NCBI RefSeq assembly: GCF_000026365.1
Contig: NC_012996.1
Location: forward strand, 1,364,001-1,428,000
Source of the DNA: Zygosaccharomyces rouxii
Lineage: Eukaryota > Ascomycota > Saccharomycetes > Saccharomycetales > Saccharomycetaceae
Direction of reading: 5' to 3'
Length of the DNA: 64,000 bases
Shown here: positions 30,731 through 40,551 of the stretch, piece after piece
How the letters are laid out: each line of letters starts with the position of its first letter
How positions within the stretch are numbered: the stretch's first letter is position 1
Notes under the pieces: model-generated
The model's database searches: none
The model's input: the letters and a program-made list of their open reading frames with translations, nothing else
What the model was told of the DNA's origin: nothing
Translations under genes and position numbers: made by a program

Positions 30731-32674
30731 TTAGTCACCTTTTGAGCGCTTTTCGACCAGCTCCACAAAATTCTCGAATGGAATATCTTGAGTCTCCAAG
30801 AGCTTGGCACCATGGTCATCAGTGGGAATTAGTTTACTTTTGAAAAATCTGTCTTGACTTCCACCGATTACCGTATCGATATAGACTGGCTCTGGGAATC
30901 TGGCATCTACAATTAATTTGGCAGCTACCTTAGCGGCTTCTATGTCTTCTGAGTCTTGTTGAGCGTACCTGACGCCCACAAAAAACCCACCATCCACCAG
31001 AGTAGCGGTTGGATCCGATAAAAGATCTTGAGATGGAAGCGGTGTTAGTTTTTTGCCAAATTGAAACTGTATTGCGGTAGGAAGAGCGTAACATAAAGAT
31101 GTTTCGATACTTGAGTGGTCGATTTGGTGAAGGAACAGCACTCTTTCATCAGGCGAAGCGTTACGAGTGGTGAACAGCGGAGTTCTTCTTAAGCCATAGT
31201 AGTATTTCAAAAATTCTTGAGATTTGTGCTTGTGAACTGCAACAGTATCCAATTGGTAGCGAATACGTTGTAATTGATCGGTAGTAAATTTACCTTTCAA
31301 GACCTGGTAGGAGATAGATTTCATCAAATAGACAAGTTCGATTTTAGGATTGAAAGAGTTCGCCACAAGGCAATCGGGACTATTAGAGGTGGGGATAATC
31401 TTGGTATGGACGTGCACGTAAGATGCACCGTTCTGAGTGTAGTTTAGTTGGAATTGCATATACAACTGTTCCGGAACGTTTTCATTAGCATCTCTGATGG
31501 TGGATCCTGTAACTATGCTTAGCGATAGGGGCACCACCAGATGTTCAGGATCCAAATAGGGTGATTCAAGTTTCCATTCGTTAGTGCTACCTTCGCCCTT
31601 AGGAGTGTCACTATAATTGTTTAAAGTTGCCTTCATTGGGGACGCCTTCGTCAATGCCCCATCTACTAGGAGACGTCCCGAAGAAACCACTGTAAGCCTT
31701 AAATCTGAGATTGCATTGGATCTTCTGTCCAAGAATTTTTCAAAAGTGTGAACAAATCTTTCATCCTTAAAAGAATTGAATTGTGCTGCGATGTTAAATA
31801 AATCTGACATCTCCATAAACCCGATTTGGTCCAATGAGCTTGCGAAGATGGTAAAAGAAGCAGCAGAGGCCAATTTTGAGTAAAAATCTCGAGCGTCCTT
31901 AAAGTACTTGGCAGATTTGTCCAAGTTGTGTTGTTGCCTCATTGTATTCTTTTTATCTCTCGAGGCCACTTTCCCCGGACCTTCTGTGCAGGGACCCGCT
32001 AAAAAGCATACAACTTGGTCTCCTAAGATCGACGCCAGAAACAACGCCAGGCCCGTGGACCTCTTGGCTCTTCTGCTGCCGTGGGAATCCTTTGCCTCCA
32101 ACTTATTAATCGTTCCCATGACACTGACGGAATCGAATAAACCGTGATCTAAGTGTCTCCTAAAGTAATCTCGATTTAACCGTTTCAAATAGTGTTCTAC
32201 TTTGTGGTGCTTAGCTGCAAAAGATTTCTTGTTGTCAGGAGAGTGCACTGCAACGTCCCCATTACGATGTAAAGTAACAAGTGAATATTTGGTATTAGAT
32301 TTTAGTTTCAAAGCATGTTGTAGTGCATTCAATTCTTCTTTTTCACAAATAGTATCAATCACAATAACCACAACGTCATCTTTAGACTTCCCACCCCCAG
32401 TTTGGCTCATATATGTCTCGCAGTCGGGCATGTCTGTATTCCAAGGGTTGTAAGTATTGCAGAATATACAGATCCATTTCTTTCCATCGTCAGAATCCAC
32501 GATTCTCGAGCCACCGTAAAGACCTTTGCACTTTTCGCACCGGAATTGACCTTCTAACCACTCCGCCTGGGCCTTGAATGGTTCATAAAGGCAGTGGATA
32601 TGCCCTTCATCCCCCACGTCTTGCAACGCTTCGTTCCTCGATGCAGGCAGTACGCCGTAATTGAACCAACTCAT
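30731..32674 (-). CDS. NEL1: Nel1, Sec23-related GTPase-activating protein for Sar1
   Basis: The protein has 647 residues with Sec23 organisation but shorter and diverged. It has an N-terminal zinc finger (CEKCKGLYGG ... CIFCNTYNPW, about residues 45-75), a trunk/beta-barrel region, a helical region and a gelsolin-like C-terminus (RVLFLHQIDHSS, ending in FVELVEKRSKGD). In S. cerevisiae Nel1 (YHR035W) is a soluble Sec23 paralogue that stimulates Sar1 GTPase but does not join the COPII coat with Sec24. The gene is single and between HDA2 and MHR1, the expected interleaving of VIII and IV genes. It is divergent from MHR1 over 270 bp. Confidence 0.9.
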   Translation of the reverse strand: MSWFNYGVLPASRNEALQDVGDEGHIHCLYEPFKAQAEWLEGQFRCEKCKGLYGGSRIVDSDDGKKWICIFCNTYNPWNTDMPDCETYMSQTGGGKSKDDVVVIVIDTICEKEELNALQHALKLKSNTKYSLVTLHRNGDVAVHSPDNKKSFAAKHHKVEHYLKRLNRDYFRRHLDHGLFDSVSVMGTINKLEAKDSHGSRRAKRSTGLALFLASILGDQVVCFLAGPCTEGPGKVASRDKKNTMRQQHNLDKSAKYFKDARDFYSKLASAASFTIFASSLDQIGFMEMSDLFNIAAQFNSFKDERFVHTFEKFLDRRSNAISDLRLTVVSSGRLLVDGALTKASPMKATLNNYSDTPKGEGSTNEWKLESPYLDPEHLVVPLSLSIVTGSTIRDANENVPEQLYMQFQLNYTQNGASYVHVHTKIIPTSNSPDCLVANSFNPKIELVYLMKSISYQVLKGKFTTDQLQRIRYQLDTVAVHKHKSQEFLKYYYGLRRTPLFTTRNASPDERVLFLHQIDHSSIETSLCYALPTAIQFQFGKKLTPLPSQDLLSDPTATLVDGGFFVGVRYAQQDSEDIEAAKVAAKLIVDARFPEPVYIDTVIGGSQDRFFKSKLIPTDDHGAKLLETQDIPFENFVELVEKRSKGD

Positions 32675-32944
32675 AGTAACTATAGAATCTGCAGAATTGA
32701 ATAAAGGTTGCCAGCTTGACGAGAATCGCTAGCCATAAAGTCCTATCTCTTAGTCTTGTTGTCCCTTTTATTTTGTATTGATATAAAGCCGATGTGCTAG
32801 GAGCTTTTTTTTCTTCAAGAGGCCTTCTGAACATGAAATTTTTCAAACCATACAAGATAACACCAACTAACTGAAAAAACTGACAACTCAAGTCATATAA
32901 GAGCACCATTAGACTTTAACTTGTGGTCATCGCTGACTTCTACA

Positions 32945-33616
32945 ATGCCAAGAACCTACCCCTACTGGAGAGTCTCCAAGTTTCGTCCTGCCACCTGGCT
33001 AGAAGGTGCAGGTTACGCTCCTCAAGTGTTTGTGTTTAGAAATCTCGAAAGTGGACAAGTCCTGTACTCCCAGTTCCCCAATTTTACCCAGCAACAAGTT
33101 GACAAGCAATTCCAAAGGACTGACTGGTCAAACCGTAAGCCAGCTATCAGACGTGACATATGGAGATGTATGTGCGTTGTCGATATGCCCACATATGAGT
33201 CTGGAGTCAAGCTGTACCAGAATCTATGTCGTTTGAAATACCTACGTGATGTTAGAATGCCACAAGAAGCTCAAAAGCATCGTAAATTGAATGAAGATGG
33301 TCACATTTGGTACAGCAGTCAGTACAGACCAACCTACACTCAAGAAGCCGTGGCCGATCTTAGAGAATCAATCGCTAAATCTGGTTGTGACAGCGACATT
33401 ACTATACACTGGGAAGATGCCTGGAGAATGGGGGACAAATCTAAACACTGGACACCAATACTACCTGGTGTACAACACTCTCTGATGAGCCGTGTTGGTA
33501 ACATTGCTAGAGAACAAAGTACTGTACTACGAGAACTGGGTGACAGGGCAAGGCAAGAATTCCAGAGGGCCAGGAAATCGAACCAGAACCAGCAGGAAGG
33601 TCATATGAGTCTATAA
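32945..33616 (+). CDS. MHR1: Mhr1, mitochondrial ribosomal protein mL67 / recombination factor
   Basis: The protein has 223 residues from the ATG at 32945; the eight codons upstream open only with TTG. The core [51 protein letters not shown] and [17 protein letters not shown] is nearly that of yeast Mhr1. Mhr1 is a component of the mitochondrial large ribosomal subunit (mL67) and has been described as a homologous-pairing protein for mtDNA. It is followed by SUR2 in the same direction, as in S. cerevisiae (YDR296W/YDR297W). Confidence 0.94.
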   Translation: MPRTYPYWRVSKFRPATWLEGAGYAPQVFVFRNLESGQVLYSQFPNFTQQQVDKQFQRTDWSNRKPAIRRDIWRCMCVVDMPTYESGVKLYQNLCRLKYLRDVRMPQEAQKHRKLNEDGHIWYSSQYRPTYTQEAVADLRESIAKSGCDSDITIHWEDAWRMGDKSKHWTPILPGVQHSLMSRVGNIAREQSTVLRELGDRARQEFQRARKSNQNQQEGHMSL

Positions 33617-34109
33617 AGGCGAAACCAGAAAAATATGCATAGAAAAGAATGGTCGAACCCGATACATACTACTGTAAATAGTCATGACCAATTTTAAGTA
33701 AAATCCTATTATTGCACCATCACGGGTCGTAATCCACCCTGCAGAATCACGGTACATAATTCTTCCTGCCGGTTCCAGCTGTATAATCTGATTACGCGAT
33801 CAACGTCTCCATTATAAATTTTTCTAGCGTGGTTTCCTGCCAATGAGCTCGCATTAGTTAGCTCGATTTTCCATTATAATTATTAGAAAAAGAAAATATC
33901 TCTTCACAGGCAACAAATATCCGTTGACAGGCAACAAACATCTCAGGAGAAACATATTTGTTGAGACTTTAAGTAAAGGAGGATAGGTTTAAACAAGAGG
34001 ACTCTTTTATTTTGACATATTCTTTTCCCTTCTTACTCTTTTATTTGTTTTCTTACTTTCCTACCAACGAGCATCGTTGCTTTGCTTTATCAAAGGTAAG
34101 CTATCCTAG
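33617..34109. promoter_or_regulatory. MHR1-SUR2 intergenic with CAACAAA repeat cluster
   Basis: Within this 493 bp region, ACAGGCAACAAA occurs at 33906-33917 and again at 33927-33938 (21 bp apart). An inverted copy ATATTTGTTG (33954-33963) mirrors CAACAAATAT at 33911-33920. The cluster lies 147-204 bp upstream of the SUR2 ATG. ATCACGG also occurs twice (33719-33725, 33746-33752). The AACAA core resembles HMG-box sites such as Rox1, but the assignment is open. Confidence 0.5.
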
Positions 34110-35117
34110 ATGAATTCATCAACCTTTGACTACGTTGAGTTCAAGGGCCCCTATGGGTTTATGCACTCCCCAGTGCCACCAGTGGTTAATATTCAGCCAA
34201 AGCCTAGTCTTTTCTCATTTGTTAGTGATGGTGTCCTTGCACTAGCGGCCCCTGTGATATGTTACTGGACCTACTCCATGTTCTTTCACATCGTAGACAT
34301 TTTTGAGTTGGCTGAGAAATATAGAATTCATGATTCCGAAGAAGTCCAGTCTCGTAACCGTGCTGGCCGTGTGGAAGTGTTTTGCGAAGTTATCTTTCAA
34401 CATATTGTACAAACTACAGTGGGGTTATTGTTTTTACATTTTGATGCAGAACCTACAACAGGATTCGAGCAAAAGGCTATCTGGGAATGGAGAAGGATTT
34501 TACCCAGCGTCATTCCTGATTTCGTGGTCTACTACTTTTACATGTATGGTATCTCCGCTATCAAAGAAGTTATCGGATTCGTTGTCATTGATACATGGCA
34601 ATACTTTTGGCATAGAGCCATGCATATGAACAAGGAATTGTACAGAAGATATCATTCAAGACATCACAGATTGTACGTTCCTTATGCCTACGGTGCTCTG
34701 TACAACGCACCAGTGGAAGGTTTCCTATTGGATACCTTGGGTACCGGTGTTGCCATGCTACTTACTCAAATGACCCACAGAGAACAGATTATGTTATATT
34801 CCTTTGCAACTTTGAAGACTGTGGATGACCACTGCGGATACGCATTCCCATGGGATCCATTCCAGATTATTTTCCCTAATAACTCGGTTTATCATGACAT
34901 TCACCACCAAAACTTTGGTATCAAGACCAATTTCTCCCAACCTTTCTTCACGTTTTGGGATTCTCTATTCCACACGAATTTTGCAGGCTTCGAACAATAT
35001 CAAAACGCTCAAAGACGTGTTACGATTGACCGTTACAAGGACTTCCTGAGGGAAAGAAAAGAGTTGGCACAGAAAGGTATTAATACTGCCTACCATCCAA
35101 AGCGTAAGCAAAATTAG
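34110..35117 (+). CDS. SUR2: Sphinganine C4-hydroxylase Sur2
   Basis: The protein has 335 residues with several membrane segments. The fatty acid hydroxylase histidine motifs are HRAMH (168-172), HSRHH (182-186), H241 in DDHCGY and HDIHH (262-266), so the di-iron site appears intact. The enzyme hydroxylates dihydrosphingosine or dihydroceramide at C4 to give phytosphingosine, using O2 and NAD(P)H at the ER. Its length is close to yeast Sur2 (349). Gene order MHR1-SUR2-ATP5 is that of S. cerevisiae YDR296W-YDR298C. Confidence 0.96.
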   Translation: MNSSTFDYVEFKGPYGFMHSPVPPVVNIQPKPSLFSFVSDGVLALAAPVICYWTYSMFFHIVDIFELAEKYRIHDSEEVQSRNRAGRVEVFCEVIFQHIVQTTVGLLFLHFDAEPTTGFEQKAIWEWRRILPSVIPDFVVYYFYMYGISAIKEVIGFVVIDTWQYFWHRAMHMNKELYRRYHSRHHRLYVPYAYGALYNAPVEGFLLDTLGTGVAMLLTQMTHREQIMLYSFATLKTVDDHCGYAFPWDPFQIIFPNNSVYHDIHHQNFGIKTNFSQPFFTFWDSLFHTNFAGFEQYQNAQRRVTIDRYKDFLRERKELAQKGINTAYHPKRKQN

Positions 35118-35334
35118 AAGCAAGGAAAGATGGGATTTACGGTTATTTCCCCGATAATTTATATGTTTTGTTTTGTTTGACTAGGAAGAAAGTGGTCGTC
35201 CGCATGTATTCCGGTCATTATACAGCTGAATATGAAGTATAGAAAAGAAAAAAAAAAAGATTGTTCATGTTTTTTGTGTTTAATTCCTTTTTTTTCTCTT
35301 AATTTGTTGACGTTAAATTCTTTAGATTTCAAAA

Positions 35335-35949
35335 TTAGATGTAGTCTTCTAGAGCCTTGTTTAGTCTTTGAACCTTGGCAGCGACGCTCAAGTCGACGGT
35401 CTTATCGCCAAGTTCAACAATCAAGCCACCTTGAATGTCAGGTTTGACTTCGTTGACCAATTTCAAACTCTTGGAAGAACCCACCAAGTTAGAGCCAGCC
35501 AAAGCCTTTTCGACTCTCTTGAAAGATTTGGAATCTAATGGTTGAGCAGTAATGACAGTAGCCTTGACCAAGCCGTTGTAGGCATCGGTTAAAACGGTGA
35601 ACTGGTTAGAAACCTTTGGTAAAAGTTCCAATCTGTTGTTTTCAGCCAAAACTTTCAACAAGTTGGCAACGGAAGCATCCAATTTGCCGGTAGATAGAGT
35701 GTCCACGATAACGCTTCTGTCCTTAGATGCTAGAGATGGATTGCTAACAATTTCCTTCAATCTTGGATCGGTTTGAATGGATTGAGATAAGTTACTCAAA
35801 GATGCAGCAGCGGATTCGATAGAAGTGTCCTTGGAAGCTGCAGTGAAAAGAGCGGATGCATATGTACCATCTAGACCGAACAATTGGATAGGTGGTTTAA
35901 CACCTTTACTAGCACTTGCTAGAGAACGCACAAAGATTCTGCCAAACAT
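35335..35949 (-). CDS. ATP5: Mitochondrial F1Fo ATP synthase OSCP subunit Atp5
   Basis: The protein has 204 residues starting at ATG 35949 ([16 protein letters not shown]), a typical cleavable presequence. The upstream extension of the frame lacks an ATG. The mature part shows OSCP signatures: [34 protein letters not shown], and [24 protein letters not shown] near the C-terminus. OSCP connects the F1 head to the peripheral stalk. It is convergent with SUR2. Its upstream neighbour here is not BFR2 as in S. cerevisiae, so the chromosome IV synteny stops here. Confidence 0.96.
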   Translation of the reverse strand: MFGRIFVRSLASASKGVKPPIQLFGLDGTYASALFTAASKDTSIESAAASLSNLSQSIQTDPRLKEIVSNPSLASKDRSVIVDTLSTGKLDASVANLLKVLAENNRLELLPKVSNQFTVLTDAYNGLVKATVITAQPLDSKSFKRVEKALAGSNLVGSSKSLKLVNEVKPDIQGGLIVELGDKTVDLSVAAKVQRLNKALEDYI

Positions 35950-36230
35950 CAATACTTGGATATGCTTTTTCAGGTATATTCGAGGATCCAATGGGTTCGA
36001 TTAGACCTTCAATCAATCTATAATAACAAACGAAGGGACTCTTATTTCAAGGTTATATTCGTCCATAGGTGCTCTGGGTTCGCTCACTTTTCTCGCATTT
36101 TTTTCCTAGGCCGAGAGTATTATCACTATATACGTCACTGTAGAAATTCTTTAATTTTATTTGTTCAAAGTCACGAGAGCAGGTTAGAGAGCGTTACGCG
36201 ACAAGAAGGGCCTTAAGACAGCTAAGAACA

Positions 36231-36271
36231 ATACCATCAAGCTCTTTGGAGCTTGAGGATTCTGATGGTAT
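36231..36271. repeat. Strong imperfect hairpin in ATP5-snR37 intergenic region
   Basis: ATACCATCA (36231-36239) pairs perfectly with TGATGGTAT (36263-36271), and the inner arms AGCTC (36240-36244) and GAGCT (36249-36253) enclose a TTTG loop. A 9-nt bulge (36254-36262) is left on one side. It sits about 280 bp upstream of ATP5. No transposon end or gene is recognised around it; the remaining 35950-36487 stretch shows nothing else. Confidence 0.6.
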
Positions 36272-36487
36272 ACATCATTATGGTGTTTCATGGAGAAGTC
36301 TGAGCTTTCCTCTTTGGGAATGTGATATACGTTGTACCAATGAGGAATCAATATCTTATAGGAAAGTGTCCATTTACAGTAGGCGCTGTGTGATTACCAT
36401 ATATAGCATACTCTCTGAAATAGGTAATTGCAAAACCCATACACATATCTACCAACAGCCCTATCTTCGTCCCTCTGTTATTTGACA

Positions 36488-36495
36488 AGCCCTAA
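36488..36495 (+). promoter_or_regulatory. Tbf1-type site upstream of snR37
   Basis: AGCCCTAA matches the Tbf1 consensus (ARCCCTAA), which in S. cerevisiae is found in front of many snoRNA genes. A TATA box (TATAAAAAG, 36545-36553) lies 50 bp further on, and the inferred RNA start is about 60 bp after that. The spacing fits an RNA polymerase II snoRNA promoter. Confidence 0.65.
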
Positions 36496-36607
36496 TTAGT
36501 TCTTCCGGGTAACATAGCTTGGAAAATTTTTCGAACTTTGGGCATATAAAAAGTCAACCTCATCGCATCTATGCTTTTACTTGTCACTCTACACTTTGTT
36601 CCTTCTA

Positions 36608-36997
36608 GAACCCTATCATCAGTAGTGGTTAATACTTACTCGTATTAATTACAATTACTTTTATAGAAACCTACGACCCTTCCACTTGGACTTTTCCGTT
36701 TGGATTTTTCCATCTTCTGGATTTCCCAGTCGATGGGGATTTTCGGACTAGTTAATACTGGAGCTCGAGTGGTTGGTTCCGACAATAACCCATAGCTGAA
36801 CGGTTTTTGACCACCTCCAAACAAGGTGGGCACAAGCTCCGTTTCGTTTCCGGTTTCTTAGATTATAGTCTTCTATGAGGGGATCATCTGTAAAGTTTTG
36901 GGCTTAGGCCCTAGCAGGTGGAGTTGCTCGATTGCAGAGAGCTGTATAATGCAGCTTGAGAGTTTGAAATCGGGCCTCCCTTCATGGAAGTACATTC
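36608..36997 (+). ncRNA. SNR37: H/ACA box snoRNA, probable snR37
   Basis: The 3' hairpin closes with 36870-36882 (CTTCTATGAGGGG) pairing 13 bp (two G-U) with 36978-36990, and is followed at once by ACA (36992-36994). The H box AGATTA is at 36860-36865. The 5' hairpin closes with AGAAACC (36665-36671) and GGTTTCT (36852-36858). Within it, GAACGG (36798-36803) pairs CCGTTT (36839-36844), leaving a pocket with guides TAGCT (36793-36797) and CGTTTCC (36845-36851). The pocket is 15 nt from the H box. The guides can pair with the 25S rRNA segment GGGAACG-UG-AGCUG, matching the Psi2944 target of snR37. Length (about 390 nt) and location near PAM16 also fit yeast snR37. The 5' end is approximate. Confidence 0.8.
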
Positions 36998-37056
36998 CTT
37001 TAGCTAATTTTTTTTTTTTTTTTTGTTTCGTCTTAGAAAAATCTTGTCTCATCTTG
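36998..37056 (+). terminator. Nrd1-Nab3-Sen1 type termination region of snR37
   Basis: A T-run starts at about 37009. It is followed by TCTT at 37031-37034 and TCTTG at 37042-37046 and 37052-37056, the Nab3 recognition motif (UCUUG). This arrangement downstream of an ACA box is usual for yeast snoRNA genes. It overlaps the likely 3' UTR of the convergent PAM16. Confidence 0.55.
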
Positions 37057-37124
37057 TTATATTATAAAGGCGACAATTCGTATTTACATGACAGTTCTAA
37101 TTAACTACTTGTAGTAGGGCTATG

Positions 37125-37517
37125 CTATTGAGGATTACTACCATCACTGCCCTTGGGTGATGATCCACCATTTTTGGCAGCTTCTCGTTGGGCTATCTCG
37201 TATTTCAGCCTTTCAGCAGCTCTGTAGATCTTGCTCTGCAGGTAAAAACTACCACCTTTTTCCTTATCGTTAATATCGAAAAGGTATTGGAATTTACCAT
37301 TAATTTTGCTGGTATCTAATTCCTTTTCATCTTCTAGATTTAAAATTTTGGACGATTCATCAAGCGTTATACCACCATATTCTGCACTTGCGGAACGAGC
37401 TGCCTTAGGACCCTGTTTAACAGATTGAGATGCCGCTTGGCGGTAAGCTTCTGCAAATGCTTTACCAAAGACAGAAGCACCTGTTACGACCACTTGTACA
37501 AAAGCCCTATAAGCCAT
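37125..37517 (-). CDS. PAM16: TIM23 import motor J-like subunit Pam16
   Basis: The protein has 130 residues. The N-terminus MAYRAFVQVVVTGASVFGKAFAEAYRQA is the hydrophobic, conserved Pam16/Tim16 start. A J-like domain covers about residues 55-112, with DKE (84-86) in place of the HPD triad, so it cannot stimulate Hsp70 itself. Pam16 pairs with Pam18 and restrains it in the presequence translocase-associated motor on the matrix side of the inner membrane. S. cerevisiae PAM16 (YJL104W) is next to SET4 (YJL105W), matching the SET3-type gene that precedes it here. Confidence 0.95.
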   Translation of the reverse strand: MAYRAFVQVVVTGASVFGKAFAEAYRQAASQSVKQGPKAARSASAEYGGITLDESSKILNLEDEKELDTSKINGKFQYLFDINDKEKGGSFYLQSKIYRAAERLKYEIAQREAAKNGGSSPKGSDGSNPQ

Positions 37518-37774
37518 GATATACTTTCGACAATTATTCTTCGTAGTTCTTAGAGATATAAGGTCAAAGTTGGGTCAACTTTAAACCATTTTTCACTTCA
37601 ACGGAAGAGAACGAAGAAAAAAAAGAACAAGCGCACGTAGAAAACGATCGGTAGGCATAATTATGAATACTAGTACTATTAACATCGGCATAAAATAAAA
37701 TAAAATACTATAAAACAATAAAACAAAATAAAAAAACAAAAATTACATTCGCATCATTAGTTCATTAGTGCTAA

Positions 37775-40096
37775 CTATTTGTACTGCTTCTTACGATAGT
37801 CTGCAAAGCTCAATTTCTTCTTTGTAGGTTTCTTCTCTGACATTTCCTGTAAACTTGAACTGCTTCCCGTACGCTTCTCGTTATTCATGGAATTCTGATC
37901 TGACGAAGATTCCTGTGGTCTTATATCACTGGTAGAAGGCAATGCATTTGTCCCCAGAGCAGCGTCAACTTTGATACTGCTGCTTGAATGGTTATTAATA
38001 TTGGAAAGTGGGACCTCTAATACAATGGGAATTGGTAACACTTCGAGATCGTTAACCTTGGATTCGTCGTATTCAAGAGGGTTTGTCACCTGATTTGGCA
38101 TGGCAGCAGACACCGTTAGCGGTCTTTTGTTGGCCAGTGTATAAGATTCCATAAGCTTCCATTTGTAAGGTTTAACAGTATCATCTCTTACTATACGTCC
38201 AACGTTGTCTGATTCAACAATGTTAAATCTTTTATTATTGAGATCAGCCAATACTTGTGAAGCCCTTTCTTTGTTATTGGTTGTTTCTGTTGAAAAACGA
38301 TCTAAGATTGGAGGTTGTCTTCTCTTCTTCCCCTGATACTGATTTAAAATTTCATTCAATTTGTATCTGTTATTCATCTTTGATTTGACCGACTTGTAAA
38401 GAGCTTGCGAAAACTTTTTTACTTTGAGTAAAACACAGTCTTTATTGTTACTACCACAGGCACAGTCGCAAGTGCTTAGCACAGCATCTATTGAGTGGAT
38501 TAATAAGTATTTGTCAGGATCGTTAAGTGAATCCAGAGTTGCTGTACCTTTAATTATCTGCCAAATAGGATGCCTTAAGTCCCAATGCCAATCCAAATGT
38601 ATCTCTTCACCTTCTTCCAGTTCCCTTGTGGCCCGTAAAACAAATTTCACCTCATTACTGCTGGTCATTCTGATGGTAGCTAATTCTGCATTGGGATTAC
38701 AACTTCTACGCACATAACGAGCCACATTACCAGCTAGTCTTGCATCAATGTATAGAGGCCAATGAGGATGAAATAAAACGCGTAACTTTGTTGTCCCCCA
38801 AATTCTATAATGATTTCTTGGATCCAACAGATAATTTTTTTGGAAATCCACTTCACCCAAATATTCACAAATTAATTTACCTTTATTACACCTTTCACCA
38901 ACATGTACCCCCAGTTTGGAAAATCCTGGGAAGACTTTGGAGTTATTCGTATCTGCATAAGTTCTCACTTCTAATGGCATTGCTTCGAATTTTTCCTTAT
39001 TATAGGGGATTACCCAGTCGTCATCATTATGCTTATCAATAAATAATTTCACATATCTGTCCTTAAACTCGTAATTTTCTGTGGGTAGATAAATTTCAGA
39101 ATATGCATCCTTTGCATTCAAATAAATCGGACTTTCCTTCCTTCTCTTTGTATCTTCAGTGGAATCCTCGTGTCTTTTTCTTTTGCGACGTTGTTCATCA
39201 TTAGCGTCATCGCCATTATCAACCATATCCAACTGAGAATTCCAATCCTCATGTCCACGTTCACTGGGACCTGCCCTTAAACCACTATGTTTTTCAAAAT
39301 CGTCACCGTAACTAGCAGTTATACGTGAACCATTGGATGGTCTGTTACGTTGTAATCTTTCCAATTGCTTCCTTTTTGCTCTTTTAACGTCTAGTCTCCT
39401 TGGATAACAGATGTTACACAAATAATCATCGGGTGCGGTTTCGATGTCCTTAATATTATAGCAAATAGCATGTTGCCACCTATTACAATGATCGCATTGA
39501 ATGGTAAAGCCATCGTCGTCATCAAATCCACAAATACATGTAATAACACCTGAATCGATATTAACGATGTAGGAATCAGGTACTGGCCACTCGGATGTCT
39601 CATTCGTATTTGAACTTGAGCGACTATGAGACTTAAGAGGTAACGGTACAGTGGCTGCTGCTGCTAATGCTGCTGCTGCAACCATTCCCTTGCCGTTATC
39701 ATCTGGTTGTTCTACCGCCATTGAACCGGTTTTATGTTGATTGGCAAAATGTGAAACCGAATCAGACCCATTTTGTTCTCTGAATGAGCTACTATCATTG
39801 TGTAAAAGTGCAACGGATGCAGGTCCTGGTGATGCTTGCGGATTTGCAGGTGACATACCACCAAGAGTAGAAGTTCTGGAAAGTGGTGGTGCTTGATATG
39901 GCAACATGTGCTGCTGTGTGTGAGGTTGCGATGGTGGTTGTACAGGATGGTGTTGATGATGTTGAGAACCTTGAGATGAAGTCGATGATTTCTGAGAACC
40001 TTCATTACTACCTTTGGAAAACATTAATAGAGTGGAGGCATCTTCTAAGATGGATGGTTCATTCTTAGCACTTTGAGGTGGACTTTGAGCTGACAT
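37775..40096 (-). CDS. SET3: PHD-SET protein Set3 (unduplicated SET3/SET4 ancestor type)
   Basis: The protein has 773 residues. A Q/S/H-rich N-terminus is followed by a PHD finger (about 182-235, ITCICGFDDDDGFTIQCDHC ... CNICYPRR) and a SET domain (about 385-505, LICEYLGEVDF, VRRSCNPNAELATI). Lys/Ser-rich regions and a KKKLSFADYRKKQYK tail follow. In S. cerevisiae two genome-duplication copies exist: Set3, scaffold of the Set3C deacetylase complex that reads H3K4me2, and Set4. Here one gene sits between PAM16 and IME2, the SET4 location, but its length resembles Set3 (751). Classical SET-domain methyltransferase activity has not been shown for Set3. Confidence 0.9.
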   Translation of the reverse strand: MSAQSPPQSAKNEPSILEDASTLLMFSKGSNEGSQKSSTSSQGSQHHQHHPVQPPSQPHTQQHMLPYQAPPLSRTSTLGGMSPANPQASPGPASVALLHNDSSSFREQNGSDSVSHFANQHKTGSMAVEQPDDNGKGMVAAAALAAAATVPLPLKSHSRSSSNTNETSEWPVPDSYIVNIDSGVITCICGFDDDDGFTIQCDHCNRWQHAICYNIKDIETAPDDYLCNICYPRRLDVKRAKRKQLERLQRNRPSNGSRITASYGDDFEKHSGLRAGPSERGHEDWNSQLDMVDNGDDANDEQRRKRKRHEDSTEDTKRRKESPIYLNAKDAYSEIYLPTENYEFKDRYVKLFIDKHNDDDWVIPYNKEKFEAMPLEVRTYADTNNSKVFPGFSKLGVHVGERCNKGKLICEYLGEVDFQKNYLLDPRNHYRIWGTTKLRVLFHPHWPLYIDARLAGNVARYVRRSCNPNAELATIRMTSSNEVKFVLRATRELEEGEEIHLDWHWDLRHPIWQIIKGTATLDSLNDPDKYLLIHSIDAVLSTCDCACGSNNKDCVLLKVKKFSQALYKSVKSKMNNRYKLNEILNQYQGKKRRQPPILDRFSTETTNNKERASQVLADLNNKRFNIVESDNVGRIVRDDTVKPYKWKLMESYTLANKRPLTVSAAMPNQVTNPLEYDESKVNDLEVLPIPIVLEVPLSNINNHSSSSIKVDAALGTNALPSTSDIRPQESSSDQNSMNNEKRTGSSSSLQEMSEKKPTKKKLSFADYRKKQYK

Positions 40097-40551
40097 TCTA
40101 ATTCAAAACTAATGTATAATTAATCAGACCTGACCATTTGAGAAAAGCCAGCAAGTGTCTACCAAATTCAGTTGAATATCAAATAGTGAGAATTGGAGAA
40201 ATAAATGAATATATAAATAATAACAGATGGAATGAAATAGTAAAAGATATGAAATGTAAAGTTCACCCCAAACTTTGATTAATACTGGGACTCTCGTTTA
40301 TCTTCGAGAGCTCTGTAAACTAAGCTTGTAAGCTTTTCGACTTTGAAGCTTTAAGAAGAAATATAAGAAAAACTTCGTTTAGACGGAAAAAAAATAAAAA
40401 AAATAAAAAAAAAAAAAATTTAGAATAAAATTAAGAGGTACGTCTGCTGATAGATCAAAGAATGATTAAGGAACGAAGTGAAATGAAACCAATGGTTATT
40501 GTTATTAATGTATAGCCATCTCAACCGTAAGAAGAAAAAGAAGGAGAAAAA
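40097..40551. other. Intergenic SET3 / IME2 (455 bp)
   Basis: This region holds the SET3 promoter and the IME2 3' end. An A-rich low-complexity tract lies at 40385-40421. No gene or clear site is seen. Confidence 0.4.

Noticed and set aside
36246..36485. 79-codon plus-strand frame beside ATP5
   Set aside because: No family resemblance; it overlaps the hairpin and the snoRNA promoter.
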